A stretch of DNA of 63,232 bases from Tepidibacter formicigenes DSM 15518. Lineage in GTDB: Bacteria > Bacillota > Clostridia > Peptostreptococcales > Peptostreptococcaceae. Each line of letters begins with the position of its first letter. Positions within the stretch are counted from its first letter, which is position 1. The notes beneath the pieces are model-generated. The model saw only the letters and a list, made by a program, of their open reading frames with translations, was not told the origin of the DNA and ran no database searches. The DNA lies in the NCBI RefSeq assembly GCF_900142235.1, contig NZ_FRAE01000013.1:1-63232 (forward strand). Direction: 5' to 3'. A program made the position numbers and the translations under genes. Below are positions 35,786 through 44,329 of this stretch, in pieces.

Positions 35786-37234
35786 TTGAGTAATATACTA
35801 AAAGATTTAAAACCAGAAGCTGTATTTAGAAATTTTGAAGAATTAACAAAGATACCAAGAGGTTCAGGTAATGAAAAAGGTGTTAGTGATTATTTAGTTA
35901 GATTTGCAAAAAAACATGGGTTAGAAGTAATTCAAGAAGAATGTCTAAATATAATTATAAAAAAACCAGCAACAAAGGGATATGAAAATGCGCCTACTGT
36001 TATTCTTCAAGGGCATATGGACATGGTTTGTGCAAAAGAAGAAGAATTTGATTTTGAGAAAGATTCAATCCCTATTTTTGTAGATGGAGACATGATTAGA
36101 ACCAAAGGAACAACTTTGGGTGCTGATAATGGAATCGCTGTTGCCATGGCCATGGCAATTTTAGAATCAGATGAATTAGAGCATCCAGCTATTAATGTAT
36201 TAATTACTGTTGCAGAAGAAACAGGAATGGATGGAGTACTAAATCTTAAACCTGAAAATATATCCGGGGATATTTTAATTAATATTGATTCAGAGGAAGA
36301 AGGAACGCTCCTTTCTTCTTGTGCAGGAGGAGTAAATAATATTGTTCATTTACCTATAAAATGGGAAAAAGCTAATCAAGATAAAGAAACGTATACACTT
36401 TCTATCAAAGGATTGTTGGGTGGACATTCAGGAATGGAAATCAACAAAAATAGAGCTAATGCTATTAAATTATTAGGGCGAGTATTAGAAGAAATGGATT
36501 CTAAAATAGGGATAGATATTGTAAAGATTCAAGGTGGAGAAAAAATGAATGCCATACCTAAAATGGCTTATGTTACTTTTATGATTGATAAAAATGATAA
36601 AGAAAAAGTAGAACAAATTGCAAAAGAGTATGAAGAAATATTTAAATCAGAATTTGAAGTATCTGATCCAAATATTAATATCAGCATTGAAAAAACAGAT
36701 GAAGAAGAAAAAATCATTAATTATCAAACTAAAAAAAGCTTGATTTTTATTTTAAGATTAATTCCTTTTGGAGTTCAAACCATGAGTGCAAGTATAAAAG
36801 GATTAGTTGAAAGTTCTAATAATATTGGTGTTCTTACGACAGAAGAAAATGAAATTACATTTAATAGTGCTGTAAGAAGCTCTGTTAAAACATTAAAAAA
36901 TGAAATTAACAATCGAATTCAAAACATATGTAAATTAGTAGATGCTAAAATGGAGTTAGTATCAGATTATCCAGAATGGGAATATAAAGTAAATTCTCCT
37001 ATCAGAGATATTATGGCAAAAATTTATAAAGATATGTATGGAAAAGAAATAAAAGTAGATGCTATTCATGCAGGATTAGAGTGTGGATTATTAAAAGAAA
37101 AGGTTGGAGATATTGATATGGTTTCATTAGGACCAAATATATATGATGTGCATACTCCAAATGAGCATTTAAGTATTTCTTCAACAAAAAGAGTATATGA
37201 ATTTTTATGTGAAGTATTAAAACAAATTAAATGA
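35786..37234 (+). CDS. pepD: Aminoacyl-histidine dipeptidase / beta-Ala-His dipeptidase
   Basis: This 482-residue M20 metallopeptidase has the PepD length and wording: zinc ligands H77 and bridging D114 (ILQGHMDMV, LGADNGIA), catalytic E144 and E145 (VAEETGMDG), D in INIDSEEEG and the late H in IHAGLECG. It splits dipeptides, with carnosine-like substrates favoured by some. TTG follows AAGGGG. It closes the peptide block: sensing, uptake and hydrolysis genes together. No terminator is visible immediately after it. Confidence 0.92.
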   Translation: MSNILKDLKPEAVFRNFEELTKIPRGSGNEKGVSDYLVRFAKKHGLEVIQEECLNIIIKKPATKGYENAPTVILQGHMDMVCAKEEEFDFEKDSIPIFVDGDMIRTKGTTLGADNGIAVAMAMAILESDELEHPAINVLITVAEETGMDGVLNLKPENISGDILINIDSEEEGTLLSSCAGGVNNIVHLPIKWEKANQDKETYTLSIKGLLGGHSGMEINKNRANAIKLLGRVLEEMDSKIGIDIVKIQGGEKMNAIPKMAYVTFMIDKNDKEKVEQIAKEYEEIFKSEFEVSDPNINISIEKTDEEEKIINYQTKKSLIFILRLIPFGVQTMSASIKGLVESSNNIGVLTTEENEITFNSAVRSSVKTLKNEINNRIQNICKLVDAKMELVSDYPEWEYKVNSPIRDIMAKIYKDMYGKEIKVDAIHAGLECGLLKEKVGDIDMVSLGPNIYDVHTPNEHLSISSTKRVYEFLCEVLKQIK

Positions 37235-37309
37235 TTTTTACAACCGTTCCAATTGAAACTAAATTAGAAAGCTCAATAACATCTTTATTTTACTGAGTCC
37301 AAGCCATCT

Positions 37310-37341
37310 TACACCAAAAGGTAAATTTACCTTTTGGTGTA
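37310..37341. repeat. 32 bp perfect palindrome
   Basis: Arms TACACCAAAAGGTAAA and its complement meet without a gap. It directly abuts the structured stretch at 37341-37390. Subterminal palindromes of this sort mark ends of IS200/IS605 elements, which is one reading; terminator function after PepD is unlikely because no T run follows. Confidence 0.6.
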
Positions 37342-37392
37342 GTGGTGGAAGGTTTCCCTACAGCTCTTCGTTCAGCGTTATCACCACCTTTA
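37341..37392 (-). other. GC-richer structured remnant, possibly mobile-element end or RNA
   Basis: Read on the minus strand this stretch closes GGTGG (from 37388) with CCACC (near 37344), and contains CTGAACGAAG and AGGGAAACCT, a stem with a GAAA tetraloop. Its base composition stands out from the surroundings. CTGAACGAAG followed 6 nt later by TAGGGA recurs near 63185 on the same strand. An omega-RNA/IS605 right-end remnant is my best guess, unproven. Confidence 0.4.
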
Positions 37393-37474
37393 AAAAAGCT
37401 AATCTTGCTAATATGAGAATACTATGATAGTATATAAGTCTATAGGGAATTACCCAAAAGAGTGAAGATAAAAA

Positions 37475-37582
37475 ATAGGTACAAAAGTAAAAAATATACG
37501 TTTGATTGATGGAGATTATGATATTAATTGAAAAATTGATAATTTCGGAACTGTGAAATTAAAATCTGAATTTGTTAAATAA
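37475..37582 (+). pseudogene. phnA: 3' remnant of phnA/yjdM with an internal stop
   Basis: The reading GTKVKNIRLIDGDYDIN, then a TGA at 37529-37531, then KIDNFGTVKLKSEFVK and TAA, matches the C-terminal third of PhnA-type zinc-ribbon proteins (known wording GTKVKNIRLVEGDHNID, C, KIDGFGPMKLKSEFVKK, from memory). The TGA stands where that Cys codon should be. The N-terminal zinc ribbon and rest are absent; the upstream boundary lies next to the palindrome and structured remnant, so an insertion or deletion probably destroyed the gene. Confidence 0.8.
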
Positions 37583-37731
37583 ATGGCTATAGTTATTAAG
37601 CTTAGCTTTTTTTTATTGTGTAATTTTGTTATGATTTTGGGTAAGATAATATTAGTATAGTATTTATGTGGTAATTAATTCTATAGGTTAATTTATATTT
37701 TAAATATATATTACTATAAGGAGGTTTTAGT

Positions 37732-38445
37732 ATGATACCAACAGCGCATATTGAAGTAAAAGAACAAGAAATCATTGCAAAAACAGTATTAATGCCAGGA
37801 GATCCATTACGTGCAAAATTTATTGCTGATACATTTCTAGAAAATGTTGAAAAATTTAATAATGTACGTAATATATTTGGATATACAGGTACATATAAAG
37901 GACGTAGAATTTCTGTAATGGCTAGTGGTATGGGTATGCCTAGCATTGGTATTTATTCATATGAATTATTCAAGTTTTATGGAGTAGAAAATATTATCCG
38001 TATTGGTTCATGTGGAGCTTATACTGCTGATTTAAATTTATATGATGTAATATTAGCTAGTGAAGCTTGGAGTGAATCTACATATGCCAAGGTTCAAGGT
38101 GGATATGATAAAGATGTAATTGCTGCATCTTCTAAACTAAATGATAAATTGGAGAAAATTGCAAATGATTTAGGAATTAAAATACATAAAGAGAGAATTC
38201 ACTCGTCTGATGTATTCTATCGTGAGAACTTTGAGGAGTACAAGGATATTTATAAAAATCATGGATGTACTGTAGTAGAAATGGAAGCATTCGCACTATT
38301 TCATAATGCAAAAGTATTAGGAAAAAATGCAGCTTGTTTATTAACAGTTTCAGATAATTTAGTAACTCATGAATTAACTACATCTGAAGAAAGACAAAAA
38401 TCATTTACAAATATGATGAAAATTGCTTTAGAACTAGCTGAGTAA
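37732..38445 (+). CDS. deoD: Purine-nucleoside phosphorylase, DeoD type
   Basis: A 237-residue hexameric-type phosphorylase that splits purine nucleosides to base and ribose-1-phosphate. Motifs: MPGDPLRAKFIADTFL with the phosphate-binding GDP, RIGSCGAY, VVEMEAFALF for ribose contact, and the catalytic Asp in TVSDNLVTH. Length and all motifs are standard, so it should be active. ATG follows AAGGAGG. Monocistronic, closed by a hairpin. Confidence 0.95.
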   Translation: MIPTAHIEVKEQEIIAKTVLMPGDPLRAKFIADTFLENVEKFNNVRNIFGYTGTYKGRRISVMASGMGMPSIGIYSYELFKFYGVENIIRIGSCGAYTADLNLYDVILASEAWSESTYAKVQGGYDKDVIAASSKLNDKLEKIANDLGIKIHKERIHSSDVFYRENFEEYKDIYKNHGCTVVEMEAFALFHNAKVLGKNAACLLTVSDNLVTHELTTSEERQKSFTNMMKIALELAE

Positions 38446-38475
38446 TAAAATTATAATAAATATTGAGTTATGTTG

Positions 38476-38504
38476 AAGGTAGAGATTTTTTCTCTGCCTT
38501 TTTT
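38476..38504 (+). terminator. Terminator after deoD
   Basis: AAGGTAGAGA pairs with TCTCTGCCTT (one G-T pair) and ends in TTTT. Confidence 0.85.
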
Positions 38505-38569
38505 AATTGTAACAAAAATATAATAGAGAAAGTAGAATAACATAAATGAGGTAAGTTAGGAGGTTAATT

Positions 38570-39481
38570 ATGATTATACCAAGAAATTTTATAAAAGGAG
38601 ATACTATAGGTGTTATTGCACCTGCAAGTCCTGTATCAAAAAAAAGAGCGGATAAATCAAAAAAAGTTTTAGAAAATATGGGATTTAAAGTTAAGATGGG
38701 AGAAAGCTGTTATAGTAAATATGGTGGATATTTATCAGGGGAGGATAATTTAAGAGCAAATGATGTAAATAATATGTTTGCTGATGATGAAGTTGATGCT
38801 GTTATATGTATAAGAGGTGGTTACGGATGTTCAAGAATATTAGATAAGATTAATTTTGAAATTATAAAAAAAAATCCTAAGTTATTTGTAGGTTATAGTG
38901 ATGTTACAGCACTTCATATAGCTTTTAATCAAATAGCAGATTTAGTTACATATCATGGTCCAATGCTATCATCTAATATGGTAGACAGCTTTGATGAATT
39001 CACAAAAATGTCATTTTTAAAATTTATAAATATAGAAAACAACTTGGAAGTTAAAAATCCTAAAGGAATAAAAATAAAAACATTAGTAAAGGGAAAAGCT
39101 TTAGGGCAAATAGTTGGAGGAAATTTATCTATTATTTGTTCTATGATGGGAACTAAATATGAAATTGATACGAAGGGAAAAATCTTATTTATTGAAGATA
39201 TAGGAGAAAGACCATTTAGAATAGATCGAATGCTTACACAACTTGCTTTATCAGGTAAATTGAATGAATGTATAGGAATTATTATAGGGGATTTTGCAGG
39301 GTGCAATCCGGAAGAAGAAAGTTTTACATTAATGGAAGTTATTGAAGATAGAATAAAACCCTTTAATAAACCCACTATATATAATTTAAAATCTGGTCAC
39401 TGCCATCCAATGGTTACATTACCTTTAGGAATAATGTGTGAACTTAATGCAGATAATCAAAAAATTATTATTAAGAGTTAA
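38570..39481 (+). CDS. S66 family LD-carboxypeptidase (LdcA/MccF type)
   Basis: A 303-residue serine peptidase of family S66. The nucleophile is S110 in VGYSDVTALH; the acid/base partners are the Glu in FIEDIGERPFRIDRM and the His in KSGHCHPMVTLPLG. RGGYGCSRIL is also typical. LdcA trims the terminal D-Ala from murein tetrapeptides in recycling; MccF relatives cleave peptide-nucleotides. The sequence does not settle which. ATG follows TAGGAGG. No partner gene is adjacent. Confidence 0.88.
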   Translation: MIIPRNFIKGDTIGVIAPASPVSKKRADKSKKVLENMGFKVKMGESCYSKYGGYLSGEDNLRANDVNNMFADDEVDAVICIRGGYGCSRILDKINFEIIKKNPKLFVGYSDVTALHIAFNQIADLVTYHGPMLSSNMVDSFDEFTKMSFLKFINIENNLEVKNPKGIKIKTLVKGKALGQIVGGNLSIICSMMGTKYEIDTKGKILFIEDIGERPFRIDRMLTQLALSGKLNECIGIIIGDFAGCNPEEESFTLMEVIEDRIKPFNKPTIYNLKSGHCHPMVTLPLGIMCELNADNQKIIIKS

Positions 39482-39627
39482 AATTAAGCTTATCTTCATA
39501 GTGTTGTAATTTAAGCAATAAACTCACAAGTAATATGAAATTTATTAATTAAAAAAATCAGTTTTTGTTGAAAGTATCGTAAGTGTGTGTTAGATTATAG
39601 AGTATCTAGAGTAATAGGAGGTATAAA

Positions 39628-40431
39628 ATGTATAAATTAATTGCAATAGACATGGATGGAACTTTACTAAATGAAAACAAAGAAATTTCTAAAGCAAATT
39701 ATGAAGCTATTCAAAAGGCTAAAAAAATAGGTAAAAAAGTTGTGCTTGCAACAGGTAGACCTCTTTTAGGCGTAAAAAAATTTTTAGAAGAACTTAATTT
39801 AATTTCTGATGAAGACTATGTTGCAGCTTTTAATGGTGCATTAGTTCAAAATACAAAGAGTGGAAGAGTAGTTTCTAAGACAACATTACATTTAAATGAT
39901 TATAAATTACTTTATGATTTAAGTAAGAAACTTAATGTAAATATTCACGCGTTAACAGAATCTAGCGTAATTACTCCTAAAAATAACAAGTACACAGAAG
40001 TAGAAGCTAGCCTTAATAGTATTCCTATTGAAGAAATTCCTGTAGAATCTGTTAGTGAAGATGAAACAATTGTAAAGGTTATGTTTATTGATGAGCCTGA
40101 ATTAATAGATAAAGTAATTAAAAAGATTCCTAAAGAAATAAAAGAAAAATACACAATTGTAAGAAGTGCACCTTTTTTCCTAGAGTTTTTAGATAAGTCT
40201 GTAAATAAAGGTGTAGGAGTTAATGCAATTGCAAAAGAATTAGGTCTAGATCCAAAGGAAGTTATTTGCGTTGGAGATGCTGGCAATGATATTGATATGA
40301 TTAAATATGCTGGATTAGGAGTTGCCATGGGTAATGCTTTTGATGAAGTAAAGGAAGTAGCAAATTATGTTACTCTTTCAAATGAAGATGATGGTGTAGC
40401 ATATGTAATTCATAAGTTTATGTTAAAATAA
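39628..40431 (+). CDS. Cof-type HAD-IIB phosphatase
   Basis: The 267-residue HAD hydrolase has motif I DMDGTLLNENKEIS (D8 nucleophile, D10), motif II in ATGRPLLG, motif III lysine in the NKGVGVNAIAKELG region and motif IV GDAGNDIDMI. The C2 cap between motifs II and III defines the Cof/IIB group, which removes phosphate from sugar phosphates or coenzyme-type substrates; some relatives act on thiamine precursors. It lies upstream of the thiD-thiE unit but has its own ribosome site and the TPP riboswitch lies between them. Confidence 0.92.
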   Translation: MYKLIAIDMDGTLLNENKEISKANYEAIQKAKKIGKKVVLATGRPLLGVKKFLEELNLISDEDYVAAFNGALVQNTKSGRVVSKTTLHLNDYKLLYDLSKKLNVNIHALTESSVITPKNNKYTEVEASLNSIPIEEIPVESVSEDETIVKVMFIDEPELIDKVIKKIPKEIKEKYTIVRSAPFFLEFLDKSVNKGVGVNAIAKELGLDPKEVICVGDAGNDIDMIKYAGLGVAMGNAFDEVKEVANYVTLSNEDDGVAYVIHKFMLK

Positions 40432-40497
40432 AATATTTTCTAGGTTGAATTTTAATTGAAAATGTCTTATAATTATGCAATAAAAAAAGAATATTTT

Positions 40498-40578
40498 GCT
40501 AGGGGTGCCATATAGGCTGAGAGATAGTTATCTATCAACCCTTGTACCTGATCTGGATAATACCAGCGTAGGAAAGCT
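40498..40578 (+). ncRNA. TPP riboswitch (THI element)
   Basis: The conserved parts are all present in order: GGGGTGCC (40502), GGCTGAGA (40516), ACCCTTGTACCTGATCTGG (40538) and ACCAGCGTAGGAAA (40562). A strong terminator at 40627-40663 follows, so high thiamine pyrophosphate should stop transcription before thiD. Confidence 0.97.
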
Positions 40579-40626
40579 TATTTAAATACAATAAATACTT
40601 ACATTTTATATTTACAAAATAGTATC

Positions 40627-40663
40627 AAAAAGCTATATTCTATACTGGAATATAGCTTTTTTT
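40627..40663 (+). terminator. Riboswitch-controlled terminator before thiD
   Basis: AAAAAGCTATATTC pairs with GGAATATAGCTTTTT, followed by TT. It is the expression platform of the TPP riboswitch; the alternative anti-terminator pairing is not obvious by eye. Confidence 0.88.
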
Positions 40664-40687
40664 ATTCTAAAAACAAGGAGGGAAGCT

Positions 40688-41479
40688 ATGAGAAATTACA
40701 AAATACCAACATTAACAATAGCAGGATCAGATTCATCTGGAGGAGCAGGAATACAAGCAGATATAAAAACTTTTAGTGCACTAGGAACATATGGAATGAG
40801 TGTTATAACTGCTATAACAGCACAAAATACTCAAGGAGTATTTTTAGTAGAAGAACTAAGTAACGAAATTATAAAAAAACAAATAGAGGTCATATTTGAT
40901 GATATACCTCCAAAAGCTGTGAAAATAGGTATGGTATCTAGTCCTCAAATAATAAAGGAAATAGTAGATACACTTAAAAAATATAATCCTAAGTATTTGG
41001 TAGTAGATCCAGTTATGATATCTAAAAGTGGATATTCACTTCTAAAGCCAGAAGCTAAAATGAATTTAATTAAGTATCTTATCCCAATGGCATACATACT
41101 AACACCTAATACATTAGAGGCAGAAGAAATAACTGGAATGCATATAGATAATTTAAATGATATGAAAATAGCAGGTCAAAAAATATTGGAACTTGGTTTA
41201 AAATATGTACTTATGAAAGGTGGTCACTTAAAAGGAGATGCAGTAGATGTACTTATAGGCAAAGATACTTTTGAAATTTATAAACAAGAAAGATTAGATA
41301 AAAAAAATACTCATGGAACAGGATGTACATTATCATCAGCTATAACTGCTCACTTAGCTTTAGGCTATAGTGTAGAAAAGGCTATTGATTTAAGTAAAAA
41401 ATACATAACAGAAACTATTAGAAATAGTTTTGATATGGGTAAAGGAGTAGGTCCTGTAAATCATTTTTACTCATTTTAA
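40688..41479 (+). CDS. thiD: Hydroxymethylpyrimidine(/phosphomethylpyrimidine) kinase
   Basis: A 263-residue ribokinase-fold enzyme that phosphorylates HMP and HMP-P for thiamine synthesis. Motifs: [23 protein letters not shown] at the start, [23 protein letters not shown] and the anion hole [16 protein letters not shown] near the end with catalytic Asp/Gly. ATG follows AAGGAGG. It is controlled by the TPP riboswitch upstream and followed 21 nt later by thiE. No thiC, thiG or thiM is nearby, so it may serve HMP salvage. Confidence 0.96.
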   Translation: MRNYKIPTLTIAGSDSSGGAGIQADIKTFSALGTYGMSVITAITAQNTQGVFLVEELSNEIIKKQIEVIFDDIPPKAVKIGMVSSPQIIKEIVDTLKKYNPKYLVVDPVMISKSGYSLLKPEAKMNLIKYLIPMAYILTPNTLEAEEITGMHIDNLNDMKIAGQKILELGLKYVLMKGGHLKGDAVDVLIGKDTFEIYKQERLDKKNTHGTGCTLSSAITAHLALGYSVEKAIDLSKKYITETIRNSFDMGKGVGPVNHFYSF

Positions 41480-41500
41480 TATATAAAAAGGGGAAGACAT

Positions 41501-42130
41501 ATGAGGGATAAATTAAAACTTTATTTAGTAACAGATTCAGATATATTAAAAGGAAGAGATTTTTATAAATGTGTAGAAGATGCACTTAAAGGTGGAGTAA
41601 CTATAGTGCAGTTAAGAGAAAAAAAATGTCTAGGAAAAGAGTTTTTAGAAAAAGCTTACAGGCTTAGAGAATTAACTAAAAAATATAATGCGTTATTTAT
41701 AATAAATGATAGAGTTGATATAGCTCTTCTTGTTGATGCAGATGGTGTTCATGTTGGACAAAAAGATATACCAGCATTTGAAGTTAGAAGATTGATAGGA
41801 AAGAATAAGATTTTAGGAGTATCTACAAGAACTTTAGAAGAAGCTGTTAAGGCTAGAAATGATGGAGCTGACTACTTAGGAGTAGGAGCAATATTTGCTA
41901 CAAACACAAAATTAGATGCAGAACATGTTAGCATAAACAAACTGAAGGATATACAAAAAAGTGTAGATATACCTATAGTTGCAATAGGCGGACTAAAATT
42001 AGATAATATAGATATGCTTAAAGAATGTAATGTAGATGGATATGCAGTAGTGTCAGCTATATTAACTGCTGATGATATATATAACGAAAGTAAAGTGTGG
42101 GTAAATGAAATAATAAATAAAGGTTGCTAA
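41501..42130 (+). CDS. thiE: Thiamine-phosphate synthase
   Basis: This 209-residue TIM-barrel protein joins HMP-PP to the thiazole phosphate. It has YLVTDSDILKGRDF, VQLREKK (pyrophosphate site), IINDRVDIALLVDADGVHVGQKD and the late VAIGGL motif. Length is standard. It is the second gene of the riboswitch-controlled unit. A terminator overlaps its stop codon. The thiazole source is not encoded here. Confidence 0.96.
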   Translation: MRDKLKLYLVTDSDILKGRDFYKCVEDALKGGVTIVQLREKKCLGKEFLEKAYRLRELTKKYNALFIINDRVDIALLVDADGVHVGQKDIPAFEVRRLIGKNKILGVSTRTLEEAVKARNDGADYLGVGAIFATNTKLDAEHVSINKLKDIQKSVDIPIVAIGGLKLDNIDMLKECNVDGYAVVSAILTADDIYNESKVWVNEIINKGC

Positions 42131-42150
42131 AGATATAGCAATCTTTATTT
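42119..42150 (+). terminator. Terminator at the end of thiE
   Basis: AAGGTTGCTA at 42120-42129 pairs with TAGCAATCTT (one G-T pair), then TATTTATTTT. It overlaps the thiE stop codon. Confidence 0.8.
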
Positions 42151-42161
42151 ATTTTATTATA

Positions 42162-42233
42162 AAAGCATGTATTGATGGATTTTAGAAAGCATGTATTGAT
42201 GGATTTTAGAAAGCATGTATTGATGGATTTTAG
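42162..42233. repeat. Three perfect tandem copies of a 24 bp unit
   Basis: The unit AAAGCATGTATTGATGGATT plus TTAG is repeated at 42162, 42186 and 42210 without change or spacer. It lies just after the thiE terminator. The perfect match implies a recent origin by slippage; there is no spacer, so it is not CRISPR. A frame open through it on the minus strand has no ribosome site. Confidence 0.85.
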
Positions 42234-42239
42234 AGCCAT

Positions 42240-42644
42240 GGATAAGATAAGATTTTAAGATATTCATAGTATAAAATGATATTTAATATATACAATAAGT
42301 ATCCAAATAAACAAATTTCAAATCCAGATTATATATAAAATCTTAATAAGCCTAAATTAAATTTTAAATAAATATAAAATTGATAAGATAAATCTAACAT
42401 AAAAGATATTAGAGTATACCTCTTAAAATAAAATTCAACTATTCTTTAAATGTATATTTAGGGAATAGTTGAATTAAAGAAATATAAGTTCCACTTACAT
42501 ACACCTTCATTTCACTTATATTTCTTTAATTTATATATTCTTAAATATTTTATAATTATATATAAAAATGTTTTTGCTAATTTTTTTATTATACATGAAT
42601 CGTGTTAATTTATTTAAATCTGACAAATTCTATTTCTATTTAAA
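42240..42644. other. Non-coding gap with two adjacent long inverted repeats
   Basis: No gene is supported here. Stem 1 pairs AATTCAACTATTC (42432-42444) with its complement (42463-42475). Stem 2 pairs TTAAAGAAATATAAGT (42474-42489) with its perfect complement (42514-42529) across a 24 nt loop. The stems abut, as in a folded small RNA or a small transposon-like element. No promoter stands out. Confidence 0.5.
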
Positions 42645-42851
42645 TTATTCTAGAAATTGTTGTAATTCTTTATTTGTTATTAGCCATTCAATCTTTAAAT
42701 GAATATTTTTATATTCATTTAGTTGATCTAATATTTGCATTATTTCTTCATTGCTAAAATAATCTTCATATTTTATCAAATCGTTCTCAAGACTACTTAT
42801 GGAATAATCTAAACTTTTTAATATATGATTTAATTGTTTGCTTTCAAACAT
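42645..42851 (-). CDS. Small helical protein of unknown function
   Basis: A 68-residue acidic helical protein (MFESKQLNHILKSL ... QQFLE), probably coiled coil, without Cys or membrane segment. GGAGGTAG lies 11 nt before the ATG, and TTG at 42854 is an alternative start. Its only neighbours are the repeat region and the divergent recombinase. It could be a small regulator or phage-derived; function is unknown. Confidence 0.5.
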   Translation of the reverse strand: MFESKQLNHILKSLDYSISSLENDLIKYEDYFSNEEIMQILDQLNEYKNIHLKIEWLITNKELQQFLE

Positions 42852-43115
42852 CAATAATACTACCTCCACTAAATCTTTTTAATATAGCTTCTGCATTTTT
42901 CTAAAAATTATTAAAAAAATATAATATTTTACATTTTTATAAATTCGAACAAAATCAATGTGCGAAAAATAAATGTACGTATTTATATCAATTTTTCCCG
43001 AGTTTATAATTTTACAACATAATATAATGTTCGTGATTTAAGGATAGTTGTTTTAAAATAGAAAAATTGCTATTATATGAATATGACATAAAAATAAAGG
43101 AGGCTTTATTTTATA

Positions 43116-44240
43116 ATGAACAAAAAATTAAAAATACATAATAAGTCTGATAAACCATATAACATAGTCTTAAAGGAAAATAATCTAATAGAAAGATGTA
43201 TTGAAATTGAAAAAGAACTTCCTAATTTTATGAAAGATTTTTTTGTTTATTTAAAAAACGCTGTTGTTAACTCTACTCGCTTAGCCTATATGGAAGATAT
43301 TTTATTTTTTTGTAAATATCTAGTCTCAGAAACCGACTTGACAAAAGCACAAATACCAAAGGACATAACTGTTGATGAATTTGATAATATAAAAGCAAGA
43401 GATGTAAATTTATTTTTAGGAGATTATTGTTCACGCTATTATAAAAAAACAGAAAATAATATATTAGTATTTGAAAATAATAATAGAGCTTTAGCTAGAA
43501 AAAAATCCTCACTATCTTCTCTATTTAAATTTTTATATAGGAATGAACAAATAAATCAGAATATAACAGATGGATTTAATCCAATAAAACTTCCAAAACC
43601 TCAGCCTGATGCTATAAAAAGATTAGAAGTTGATGAAGTAGCTAGAATGTTAGACGCAGTAGAAACTGGACAGGGATTAACTGAAAAAGAAAAAATTTAT
43701 TGGAAAAAAACAAAACTTAGAGATAAAGCAATACTAGTTTTATTTGTAACATATGGATTAAGACTTAGTGAACTTAGAGAGCTTAATATATCTTCTTTTA
43801 ATTTTTCACGAGGAGAATTTAAGATATTCAGAAAAAGAGGAAAAGAAGTTTTAATGCCTCTTAATAAAACTTGTGAATTAGTCATAAAGGATTATATAAA
43901 TATTGAAAGATCAAATTCAGAATCAATAGCAGATGAACACAAAGATGCTTTATTTTTATCGATTCAAAATAAAAGAATGACTTTAAGAGCTATAAGAGAA
44001 CTAGTAAAAAAATATACTTCAATAGCTATGCAAACTTCAAGAGAAAATGGCTATAGTCCTCATAAATTAAGAGCAACATCAGCTACTTCATTAATTCAAT
44101 ATGGTTTTTCAATATATGATGTTCAAAATTTACTAGACCATGATAATGTAACCACTACTCAACTATATGCTGCTCATAAAAAAAATGTTAAAAGAGAAAT
44201 TGTTAAAAATTTTGAATGGTTAGAAGATGAAATAAAATAG
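43116..44240 (+). CDS. Tyrosine recombinase/integrase
   Basis: A 374-residue lambda-integrase-family recombinase has an N-terminal SAM-like core-binding region (about 25-125) and a catalytic domain with the Arg in TYGLRLSELREL, the HxxR box in SPHKLRATSATSLI, the second His in LLDHDNVTTTQ and the nucleophile Tyr in QLYAAH. The pattern HKLRAT/LDHD differs from canonical Xer (HKLRHTFATHL/LGHS). Its role is likely site-specific recombination; a partner site is not recognised. ATG follows AGGAGG at 12 nt, slightly long. It is 90 nt upstream of lexA. Confidence 0.85.
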   Translation: MNKKLKIHNKSDKPYNIVLKENNLIERCIEIEKELPNFMKDFFVYLKNAVVNSTRLAYMEDILFFCKYLVSETDLTKAQIPKDITVDEFDNIKARDVNLFLGDYCSRYYKKTENNILVFENNNRALARKKSSLSSLFKFLYRNEQINQNITDGFNPIKLPKPQPDAIKRLEVDEVARMLDAVETGQGLTEKEKIYWKKTKLRDKAILVLFVTYGLRLSELRELNISSFNFSRGEFKIFRKRGKEVLMPLNKTCELVIKDYINIERSNSESIADEHKDALFLSIQNKRMTLRAIRELVKKYTSIAMQTSRENGYSPHKLRATSATSLIQYGFSIYDVQNLLDHDNVTTTQLYAAHKKNVKREIVKNFEWLEDEIK

Positions 44241-44255
44241 TGATTAATGCGAAAA

Positions 44256-44295
44256 AGAACGAATGTTTGTATTTTTTTTGTATTGGTGATATAAT
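44256..44295 (+). promoter_or_regulatory. lexA promoter with overlapping SOS box
   Basis: -35 TTGTAT (44267-44272) and -10 TATAAT (44290-44295) are 17 bp apart. AGAACGAATGTTTGT at 44256-44270 fits the Gram-positive LexA box GAAC-N4-GTTC with one mismatch and overlaps the -35. This supports autorepression of lexA. Confidence 0.75.
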
Positions 44296-44329
44296 GTAAC
44301 TATAATTAAGTGATGGGAGGAGTTTTAAA

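Noticed and set aside
42162-42233. CRISPR array
   Set aside because: The three 24 bp units are contiguous with no variable spacers, and no cas gene is present.
42940-43030. SOS boxes upstream of the first recombinase
   Set aside because: CGAAC and GTTCG occur separately, but never in the GAAC-N4-GTTC arrangement.
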